Below are positions 1 through 6,291 of a DNA stretch of 21,410 bases, piece after piece (positions within the stretch are counted from its first letter, which is position 1; each line of letters begins with the position of its first letter). This stretch comes from CAZYWA01 sp964650975 [NCBI: uncultured bacterium] (GTDB lineage Bacteria; JADJOY01): contig CAZYWA010000070.1 of assembly GCA_964650975.1 (NCBI GenBank), positions 1 through 21,410 on the forward strand, given 5' to 3'. The notes below the pieces were generated by a model. The model saw only the letters and a list, made by a program, of their open reading frames with translations. It did not search any database and had not been told where the DNA came from. Made by a program: the position numbers and the translations under genes.

Positions 1-158
1 CGAGCACCCTCGCACAGCCGCCGGCCGTCCGTCGCCCGAGCCGGTCCATGTGGGCAAAGTGAGACGCTACCCGTGCGTCGGATCGGTTGCTTCACCTCCA
101 CCCATCGCGTAACGTCGGGCGCCCTCGAGGCCCTCGATCCGTCGTGAACCCGAACGCC

Positions 159-671
159 ATGCCGTCCGCTGGGTTCCCGTACGGGCCCGTTCCACGCGGC
201 GGGCAGGTGTGGCTCGAGGGCGCGGCGCCCGCGCTGCTCATCGTCCATGCCTTGGCCGGGATCGCGCTGCTCGGCTCCACCACCCACAATGCGGTGCTGC
301 TGGTCGGATATCTGCGCGGACGCTTCGGGCGTGTGAAGCTCGAGAAGCTTTACGTGCGCATCCAGCTGGCCGCGTACCTGGCGACGTTTCTCTTGGGCTC
401 GGTGATCTATCCGGCGTACCGGATTTACGTGCGCGCCGCGGTGTTCGATCGTCACGCGGTGTGGGCCTCGAATCTCTTCGACATCAAGGAAAACCTCGCG
501 GCGATGGGGTTGCCGCTGGTGGTGGCGTTCGCGCTGCTGAGCCGCACGATCGCGCCGCGCCGCGGCGAGCCCTGGATGCCGGTCTACACGGTGATGGGGC
601 TGAGTCTCGCGGCGCTGGTTTGGATCGTGTTCCTGGCGGGGCTGGTCGTGGTCTCGGAGCGTGGCCTGTGA
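159..671 (+). CDS. four-pass membrane protein of unknown function
   Basis: I do not recognise the family. From the ATG at 159 the product is 170 residues with four hydrophobic stretches: after the VWLEGAAPALL start, around LYVRIQLAAYLATFLLGSVI, around LAAMGLPLVVAFALL, and a last one ending FLAGLVVVS. Histidines lie in or near the first helix (IVHALAG, TTHNAV), and a charged LFDIKEN loop precedes helix 3. The open frame extends upstream to a GTG at 144 and a TTG at 87, but the residues added there are low-complexity and no good ribosome binding site marks any start, so the start is uncertain. Its stop TGA overlaps the GTG of the next gene (GTGA, 668-671), so the two are likely co-translated. 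Being a real gene is well supported by helix pattern and coupling; function is open. Confidence 0.75.
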   Translation: MPSAGFPYGPVPRGGQVWLEGAAPALLIVHALAGIALLGSTTHNAVLLVGYLRGRFGRVKLEKLYVRIQLAAYLATFLLGSVIYPAYRIYVRAAVFDRHAVWASNLFDIKENLAAMGLPLVVAFALLSRTIAPRRGEPWMPVYTVMGLSLAALVWIVFLAGLVVVSERGL

Positions 672-1111
672 GCGCCGCGGCGATGTCTCCCGTGGCGCGG
701 CGCGCGGTGGCGGGAAGCGTCGCCGTGATCGCGTTCGCGCTCGCGTTCACGAGCAGCGCGTTTCGAACCTCCTCCGTGCCGTGGTACCAGCCACTCGCGC
801 GCCGCTGGGTCGTGACAGATCATTGGACCGACCCCGCGAGCCCGGCGATGGATTGGTACGGGCGCGTGGCGGTCGCGGCCGCCGTCGCCGTCGCCGCGGC
901 GCTCGGCACCATCGGCGTGTTGCGCGCGATCGGTCGCGAACCCGCGGCGGGGAGCTTCGGCCCGGCGGCGCTCGCCATGAATCTCGGCGCGCTCTTCTGG
1001 TTGTGCGTGATCGCCTACGCCTGGACCTTGGCGCACCGCCGGTTGCCACCTTCGCCGCCAATGGCGTTCGAGGCAGCGCCGGTCGCCGGCGCGCGGGCGA
1101 CCGCCCCGTGA
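668..1111 (+). CDS. small three-pass membrane protein
   Basis: Unrecognised 147-residue protein. Three hydrophobic segments are visible: near the N-terminus (VAGSVAVIAFALAFTSSAF), in the middle (VAVAAAVAVAAALGTIGVL), and near the C-terminus (LAMNLGALFWLCVIAYAWTL). A more polar 30-residue stretch with several Trp and Asp residues lies between the first two and may be periplasmic. The GTG at 668 overlaps the upstream stop in a GTGA junction and is preferred for that reason; an in-frame ATG at 683 is the alternative. Its own stop overlaps the GTG of the first FadL-like gene in the same way. The neighbouring membrane protein and the double coupling suggest the two small proteins form one membrane complex, but this is inference. 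Confidence 0.72.
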   Translation: MSAAAMSPVARRAVAGSVAVIAFALAFTSSAFRTSSVPWYQPLARRWVVTDHWTDPASPAMDWYGRVAVAAAVAVAAALGTIGVLRAIGREPAAGSFGPAALAMNLGALFWLCVIAYAWTLAHRRLPPSPPMAFEAAPVAGARATAP

Positions 1112-2481
1112 CCGGAGCGCCGCTGGCGCGCGGTGTGCGGCGGCACGCGGTAGCCGCTCGCTTCCTCTCGGCGGCGCTCGCGTGCGTGTGGAGCCTGTGC
1201 GTGGCTCGCGTCGCGCGCGCCAGCGTCGAGGACGTGTACGGCTCGGGCGGCCGCGGACCGGCGCTCGCGGGGGCGCTCACCGCCGCGAGCGACGGTCCGG
1301 AGTCGACCTTCTACAACCCCGCGGCGCTCGCCCGTGCCGACCACTTCTCGCTCGCGACCTCGGCGACGCTCTTCACTCAGGATCTGAGCGCGGGCCAGAC
1401 CGGCGAGGCGAAGGATCCCAACGTCGGCGTCTCGGTGGGCGTCGCGGGCCGCATCCCGTTCGGGGGGCCGCTCGAGAACCGGCTCTTCTTCGGGTTCGTG
1501 GTGCACATTCCCACCGACGAGGCGCGGGTGCTGCGGATCGTGCTGCCGGGCCTCGAGCAAGCGTTCTTTCTTCCCTACGAGAACGCCACCGAGCGTGCCG
1601 TGGTCACTCCCGGGCTGGGAATCCGGCTGGCGCCGTGGCTGCGCCTTGGCGCCGGAATGGAAACGCACTTGCTCGACTCGCCCAACACCGCCTCCGGCGG
1701 CCTGGGCCGGACCGGCACTTTCGAGCTCAACACCGACCTCAAGCTGCTCGGCGATTACGTGGCGCGCGCGGGGATCGAGATCGACGGCGGAGCGCTGAGC
1801 GACACGCTCGAGCCCTGGTCGGCGGGCGTCGCATTCCGCGATCACTTCAAGGAAGACTTCGCCTTGCCATCCACGTTCGATCTGGGATTTCCCGCGACGC
1901 TCTCGTTCAGCGGCACGTCGTTCTACGTGCCGCGGGAGCTGGTGGCGGGCCTCGCGTGGCACGGCGGCGACGCATGGCGCTTCATGGCGGACGTGGCGTG
2001 GGAGCAATGGTCGGGGCTGCCGTCCCCGCGTATCCGGGTGCTGATCGCCGGTCTCGACGGGTTGCTGCCCGACCCGGCGCTCGCCGCGATCGTGTCTCCC
2101 GCGCCGGACCCGAAGCTCGGCGACATCGTTTCGCCACGGCTGGGGCTCGAGTGGGACCTCTCGAAGACCAGCGAGGGATGGCCGCTCGTGGCGCGAGCGG
2201 GCTATGCGTTCGAGCCTTCGCCAGGCCGCTCCCACGACGATCCGCTGCTCTTCTTCGACGCCCGCCACGTGATGTGTCTCGGGCTCGACTGGGTGGTCGG
2301 CGAGCCTTGGCTCGAGCCCTCGGATCCCAGGCTCGAGATCGAGACGTGGGCGCAGGTGCACGTCCTCGCGAGCGAGAGCCGCATGCTTCCGGCCTCGCTG
2401 TCGCCGACCGCCGAGCCGATGCGGGTAACGGGCGGCGGATGGCTCGGGGTCCTCGGCCTCTCGCTCCGGGTGACGTTTTGA
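1108..2481 (+). CDS. FadL/OmpP1-type outer-membrane transport protein, copy 1
   Basis: A 457-residue predicted beta-barrel of the OMPP1/FadL/TodX family, whose known members move hydrophobic compounds such as fatty acids or aromatics across the outer membrane. A basic N-terminus and hydrophobic stretch end near VARVARA (about residue 38), a likely signal-peptidase I site. The family hallmark of a Gly/Ala-rich start followed by FYNPAAL (N70) comes next. The protein ends in phenylalanine (LRVTF), the usual terminal residue of BAM-assembled barrels. The start GTG at 1108 overlaps the preceding stop. The next gene is a clear paralogue: both carry a W-rich strand, then DP...DI..PR.G.EW, then ARAGY.(F/Y)EP(S/T)P. 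Family placement is firm; the ligand cannot be read from sequence. Confidence 0.88.
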   Translation: MTGAPLARGVRRHAVAARFLSAALACVWSLCVARVARASVEDVYGSGGRGPALAGALTAASDGPESTFYNPAALARADHFSLATSATLFTQDLSAGQTGEAKDPNVGVSVGVAGRIPFGGPLENRLFFGFVVHIPTDEARVLRIVLPGLEQAFFLPYENATERAVVTPGLGIRLAPWLRLGAGMETHLLDSPNTASGGLGRTGTFELNTDLKLLGDYVARAGIEIDGGALSDTLEPWSAGVAFRDHFKEDFALPSTFDLGFPATLSFSGTSFYVPRELVAGLAWHGGDAWRFMADVAWEQWSGLPSPRIRVLIAGLDGLLPDPALAAIVSPAPDPKLGDIVSPRLGLEWDLSKTSEGWPLVARAGYAFEPSPGRSHDDPLLFFDARHVMCLGLDWVVGEPWLEPSDPRLEIETWAQVHVLASESRMLPASLSPTAEPMRVTGGGWLGVLGLSLRVTF

Positions 2482-3788
2482 ATCGCGCCCGCACGATCGC
2501 GTGCCTCGTGGTCGCCGGGCTCGCGACCGCCCGCGCCGCGGCGGCACATCCGTTCGATCTCTTCGGCTACGGGTCCCGGGCCGCGGCGCTCGGGAACGCT
2601 TACACCGCGCTCGCGGACGGCTACGAGGCGAGCTACTACAACCCCGCTGGCGTGGTGAGCTCGCCCGGCGTGCGCGTCGGCTTCGGCTACCTGCAGTCGT
2701 TCTCCGACCTGAGCCTCAACGGCCAGGCTCTCGAGCTTCGCGAGACCAAGCTCGGCGCGATGGTCGCGGGGGTCTCGGCCGCCGGCGAGATGGGAGGGCG
2801 GCCGGTGGGCTTCTCGTTCGGGTTCGAGCTGCCCAACGAGGGAGTGATCCGCGCGAGCTCGCTTCGCCCGCTGCAGCCCAACTTCGTGCTGCTCACCAAC
2901 CGCACCGAGCGCGCCGAGATCCTGTTCACCGGGGGCATTCAGGTGCTCCCTGGACTCGACGTGGGCGCTGGCTTCTCGCTGGGTGCGGAGCTGAACGGCG
3001 ACGTGTCGCTCGAGGCCACGACCTTCCCGCAGAGCGCGACCGGCTCGGCCTCGGTTCAGGTGAGTGCCCAGTATTTCCCGCTGCTCGGTGTGCGATGGGA
3101 GCCGGCTATGGGCTGGCGCGTGGGCCTCGCCTACCGAGGCGAGACCTCGTTCCCGCTACGCATTCCGGCGAGCGTGGACTTGCTCTTGGTGCCGGATTCG
3201 TCGCCAGCCGCGAACCTCTTGCTGCTGGTCGAGCAGCCCTACTTCTACACGCCCCAGCAGGTGGCGAGCGGCGTGGCGTGGGACCCGGCGAGCGACTGGA
3301 CCGTGAGCGTCGACCTGGTGTGGTGGAACTGGGCCGCGGCCGGCGATCCGGGAGTCCGTGGCAAGGTGGAGGTCACGGGGCCGCTCTCGGGACTCTTGCC
3401 GCTCCCCACGATTCAGTTGCCCATGGATCCGCATTTCCACGACATCCTGACGCCGCGGGTCGGCGTCGAATGGCGTCCGCCCGGGCGTCCGTTCGGGCTG
3501 GCGGCGGTGCGCGCGGGCTACGGCTACGAGCCCACTCCCACACCGCGCCCGATCGGCGTCCAGAACCTCCTCGACTCCGACAAGCACATCGCGTCGCTGG
3601 GCCTCGGCTTCGCGTTCCGCGATCCGTGGGGAATCCTCACCCACGACGCGGATCTCGACGGGCACGCGCAGTACTTCCACTTCGACCGCCGGACCGCGCA
3701 GAAGCTCGATCCCACGGATCCGATCGGCGACCTCGAGTTCGGCGGAGACCGCTGGCTGGTGGGCGGCATGCTCACGATCCACTTTTGA
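2478..3788 (+). CDS. FadL/OmpP1-type outer-membrane transport protein, copy 2
   Basis: A 436-residue second member of the FadL-like family. A hydrophobic signal peptide ends in a run of alanines before HPFDLFG (about residues 23-24). The motif region reads GSRAAALGNAYTALADG and then SYYNPAG (N55), closer to textbook FadL than copy 1. It ends with MLTIHF and so also has a C-terminal phenylalanine. The start is a TTG at 2478 overlapping the stop of copy 1 (TTGA). No ATG or GTG closer to the signal peptide fits, so I accept this rare start. The two copies probably arose by tandem duplication and then diverged, since the shared blocks lie mainly in the C-terminal half. A shared or complementary hydrophobic substrate is plausible but not shown. 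Confidence 0.87.
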   Translation: MNRARTIACLVVAGLATARAAAAHPFDLFGYGSRAAALGNAYTALADGYEASYYNPAGVVSSPGVRVGFGYLQSFSDLSLNGQALELRETKLGAMVAGVSAAGEMGGRPVGFSFGFELPNEGVIRASSLRPLQPNFVLLTNRTERAEILFTGGIQVLPGLDVGAGFSLGAELNGDVSLEATTFPQSATGSASVQVSAQYFPLLGVRWEPAMGWRVGLAYRGETSFPLRIPASVDLLLVPDSSPAANLLLLVEQPYFYTPQQVASGVAWDPASDWTVSVDLVWWNWAAAGDPGVRGKVEVTGPLSGLLPLPTIQLPMDPHFHDILTPRVGVEWRPPGRPFGLAAVRAGYGYEPTPTPRPIGVQNLLDSDKHIASLGLGFAFRDPWGILTHDADLDGHAQYFHFDRRTAQKLDPTDPIGDLEFGGDRWLVGGMLTIHF

Positions 3789-3799
3789 GCGGGCCCCCG

Positions 3800-4846
3800 G
3801 TGTCCACACGCAGGCGCAGCACGCGACACCGGCGAGCGATCTCGATCGCCGCTCTGGCGCTCGCCGGGTGCGGCACCAACTCGTTTCCGGAGGCGAACGA
3901 AGGGTTCGACTTCGCCGGGACGCTGCGCTGGACAAAGGTCGATCAGCGGCCCGACGTGTCGAATGCGCTTGGCATCCAGGCGGTGAGTCTCGCCGCGCGG
4001 GTCGGCGACGAGCTCCACGATCCGTGCGCGATCGAGCTCGACGACGGCAGCATCGCGCTCTACTACGCCACCGCCTCGAGCGGCACGATCGGCCGCACCG
4101 AGGCCGCCGCGGGAAGCTTCGACTGGCAGCGCGTCGCCACCGTGCTCGAGGCGTCGGAATCGTGGGAAGAGGGCCGGGTGGGCGGCCCGAGTGTCCTGCG
4201 CCGCAACGGTGCCTTCGAGCTCTGGTACGCGGGAGGTGACGGCGCGGGCATCGGCCGCGCGGTGTCGAGCGACGGCGTTCACTGGTCGCGGCAGCCTTCG
4301 ACACCCGTGCTGGATCCTGCCGAGTCGTGGGAGCTAGGCGGCGTGCGCGCGCCCGCGGTCGCGCAGGCACCCGACGGCCGGCTGTGGATGGCGTACGAGG
4401 CGGGCGACGGGTCGGCGGTGGGTGTCGCGTCGTCGAGCGACGGGATCGAGTGGTCCCGGGTCGATGGGAGCCCATCGAACGGTCCGACCGGCGCGGCGCT
4501 CGAGCGTGGTCGCTCGGGCTCGTGGAACGAAGCGCGCGTCGCGGCCCCGGCGCTCCGGATCGAAACCACCTCTCTCGGGCGGACGGTGTTTCACCTGTGG
4601 TTCGAAGGGATGGCCGGAAACGACTACTCGATCGGCGAAGCGGGCTCTTACGACGGCGCTCTCTGGACCGAATCGCCCTACGACCCGGTGCTCGCGGAGG
4701 TGCCGCCGCTCGGCCTCACCATCGGAGCCGACGAGCGCGAACCCTGGGTCATCGGAGACACCGGCGCAAGGCGGCTCTTCTTCTCGACCCATCAGCTCGA
4801 TCCGCCCGCGCAAGGGATCGGTGTGGCGCTCGACCACTCTCCGTAA
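3800..4846 (+). CDS. lipoprotein with glycosidase-like beta-propeller repeats
   Basis: A 348-residue predicted lipoprotein. The N-terminus is strongly basic (RRR, RHRR), then hydrophobic, then a lipobox LAGC with Cys24 as the lipidation site. The mature part has repeated blade-like units: ELWYAGGDG with a following SSDGVHWSR, LWMAYEAGDG with SSDGIEWSRV, and HLWFEG. Such W-Y/W-F strands plus SxDGxxW turns are typical of five-bladed propellers of the GH43/GH32/GH130-like fold. I do not identify a convincing catalytic triad, so binding or scaffold roles are as likely as hydrolysis. GTG at 3800 is 12 bases after the preceding stop; a TTG at 3785 overlapping that stop would match the upstream junction style and add five residues. 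Last gene of the envelope chain. Confidence 0.8.
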   Translation: MSTRRRSTRHRRAISIAALALAGCGTNSFPEANEGFDFAGTLRWTKVDQRPDVSNALGIQAVSLAARVGDELHDPCAIELDDGSIALYYATASSGTIGRTEAAAGSFDWQRVATVLEASESWEEGRVGGPSVLRRNGAFELWYAGGDGAGIGRAVSSDGVHWSRQPSTPVLDPAESWELGGVRAPAVAQAPDGRLWMAYEAGDGSAVGVASSSDGIEWSRVDGSPSNGPTGAALERGRSGSWNEARVAAPALRIETTSLGRTVFHLWFEGMAGNDYSIGEAGSYDGALWTESPYDPVLAEVPPLGLTIGADEREPWVIGDTGARRLFFSTHQLDPPAQGIGVALDHSP

Positions 4847-4868
4847 GTGCCCATAAATCGAGGACAAA

Positions 4869-4897
4869 TTGACGGGTACCGGGGCCTATGCTAACGC
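4869..4897 (+). promoter_or_regulatory. candidate sigma-70 promoter of the pseudo-receiver gene
   Basis: TTGACG at 4869-4874 matches five of six bases of the -35 consensus. After 17 bases comes TAACGC at 4892-4897, preceded by TG at 4889-4890, which makes an extended -10. The short gap between the lipoprotein stop and the next start is AT-richer than its surroundings. A GGGGAGG ribosome binding site follows at 4918-4924. The -10 hexamer itself is weak, so this is a candidate only. Confidence 0.45.
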
Positions 4898-4928
4898 TAC
4901 CCGCGAGCAAGCCGGACGGGGAGGCGCC

Positions 4929-6146
4929 GTGGCGGGACGAATCCTGGTGGTGGAGCCGAGCGAATCGAGCCAGCGCACGCTCGAGCTCACGCTGCATGCC
5001 GAATTTCTGGACGTCGTGACGGTCGCGACCGCCGCGGAGGCGCTCGAGCGGCTGGCGCAGGACGAGTTCTCGATGGTCCTCGCCGCCGTCCAGCTCGGCC
5101 AGTCCTCGGGTAGCGATTTGCTCCGCAAGGTCCGGTCCGATCCCGCCACCGCCGCGGTGCCGAATCTGTTGCTGGGAGAGGACGTCGAGGCGCTGCAGGA
5201 GGCGGTTCGCGGCGGCGGCATCGACGGCATCCTCGGCAAGCCGTTCCGTTCCAAGGATCTCGTCGATCAGGTGTACCGGCTGATGCGCGATCCCGGCACC
5301 GGGACGCTTCCCGGCTCACTGGGTCTCGGCGATGACGACGCGCAGTCGGCGCGCGGAGCGCGCGCATCCGCCGACGATCCGGATTCCGCGGAGATCGTCG
5401 ACGAAGGCGCGGGCGGAGGCGGTTCGTTCTTCGACCTGGCCGGCGAGCTCGACCGCGGCGACTCGGTGGCCGCCAAGCGGCCCGAAGGGCTGCGGGAGCG
5501 CGCCCAGGAGCTGGCCGACGAGATCGGCTTCGGCACCGGAGACCGCACGGTGGTGGTGAGCCGCGACGATCTCGCGGCGCTCCGCAGCGGCATGGGTATG
5601 CCCGGCCGCGGCGGGAAGCCGGAGGCGAAGCCAGAGGCGAAGTCGGACCACACGATGATGATGTCGCGCGAGGAGCTCAACAGTCAGCTCAAGTCGAAGA
5701 AGCCCGAAGGAGACGAGGTCTCGAACTACCAGACCATGATGATGAGCCGCGACGAGCTCGCCGACCTTCGTGGCAAGCTCGGCGGAGGGAAGACCGGTCC
5801 GCGGCCGACCGCGAGCGCGCGCGCGACGCCCGTGGGCGGTGTGCCGGTGCGCGACACCGGCTCGGTGGCGAGCGGCACGAATCCCTATTCGGCGGCCACC
5901 GTTCGGCCCAAGTCGGCGGGTGCGCCCGGCTCGGAGGAGTCGATCGAGGCGATGCTCCGAGGCGCCGTCCACTCGACCGAGGAAGAGTTGCTTCGCGTGT
6001 TGCAGAAGATCCGCCCCGACATGGCGGACGCGGTGAAGAAAGTCGCGCACCAGTTGGTCGATCGGATCGCGCGGCGCGTGGCGCTGGAAGTGGCGAGCAA
6101 GCGGGTCGAGGAAGAGATCGCGCGCATTCGCAAGTCGCTTCGCTAG
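4929..6146 (+). CDS. pseudo-receiver regulator with triple T-M-M-M-S-R motif linker
   Basis: A 405-residue protein. Residues 3-120 have the receiver fold pattern (RILVVEPS at the start, GKPF with K104 near the end), but the acidic pair is E9-P10 and the phosphoacceptor position is Ala53 (VLAAVQL), so normal aspartyl phosphorylation is unlikely. Residues about 125-335 look disordered, acidic then Gly/Pro/Lys-rich. They hold three related motifs: RTVVVSRDDL (T207), HTMMMSREEL (T242) and QTMMMSRDEL (T269). Residues 338-405 are a charged amphipathic helix (EEELLRVLQKI to ARIRKSLR) likely to oligomerise or bind a partner, reminiscent of C-terminal helices on deltaproteobacterial response regulators. 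GTG at 4929 is chosen because GGGGAGG lies just upstream and the receiver begins at once; the longer frame reaches only a TTG inside the predicted -35. No kinase is adjacent. Confidence 0.85.
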   Translation: MAGRILVVEPSESSQRTLELTLHAEFLDVVTVATAAEALERLAQDEFSMVLAAVQLGQSSGSDLLRKVRSDPATAAVPNLLLGEDVEALQEAVRGGGIDGILGKPFRSKDLVDQVYRLMRDPGTGTLPGSLGLGDDDAQSARGARASADDPDSAEIVDEGAGGGGSFFDLAGELDRGDSVAAKRPEGLRERAQELADEIGFGTGDRTVVVSRDDLAALRSGMGMPGRGGKPEAKPEAKSDHTMMMSREELNSQLKSKKPEGDEVSNYQTMMMSRDELADLRGKLGGGKTGPRPTASARATPVGGVPVRDTGSVASGTNPYSAATVRPKSAGAPGSEESIEAMLRGAVHSTEEELLRVLQKIRPDMADAVKKVAHQLVDRIARRVALEVASKRVEEEIARIRKSLR

Positions 6147-6206
6147 CGCTATCTGTTGGGTTTCGACCCCCACGAACGTTGCGCTCGCCGCGTGGCCGGA
6201 CGGCGG

Positions 6207-6235
6207 GTGACGGTTCGCGGTGCGGCGATTACCTT
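6207..6235 (+). promoter_or_regulatory. candidate promoter of the valS operon
   Basis: GTGACG at 6207-6212 is separated by 17 bases from TACCTT at 6230-6235. Each hexamer is a partial match to the sigma-70 consensus, and the spacing is ideal. The 145-base gap between the pseudo-receiver gene and valS is the largest inter-gene space inside the window, which fits a transcription start for the housekeeping operon. Weak evidence. Confidence 0.35.
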
Positions 6236-6253
6236 TCGGCGTTTCCCGCGGCG

Positions 6254-6269
6254 CGCCTCGCGCGAGGCG
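6254..6269. repeat. 16-base perfect palindrome in the valS leader
   Basis: CGCCTCGCGCGAGGCG reads identically on both strands, and two further outer pairs (one a G-T) extend it as a possible hairpin. It lies 22 bases before the valS ATG and just downstream of the candidate promoter. It could be a protein-binding operator or an RNA hairpin near the ribosome binding site. GC-rich palindromes arise easily by chance at this base composition. Confidence 0.4.
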
Positions 6270-6291
6270 TGGTCACTTCTCAGGGCGCACC

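Noticed and set aside
3-62. Possible 3' end of an upstream gene ending TGA at 60-62
   Set aside because: Only about 19 codons are visible, with no motif, so it cannot be told from random open sequence.
87-158. TTG start at 87 (or GTG at 144) for the first membrane protein
   Set aside because: The added residues are low-complexity and lack a ribosome binding site. The ATG at 159 was preferred, though the GTG at 144 remains possible.
1015-2547. 510-codon open frame on the - strand
   Set aside because: It lies wholly opposite the FadL-like gene, is rich in Arg, His and Pro without any domain, and is the usual mirror frame of GC-rich coding DNA.
6147-6291. T-box or other riboswitch before valS
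   Set aside because: No T-box sequence, specifier stem or antiterminator is visible; only a simple palindrome is present.
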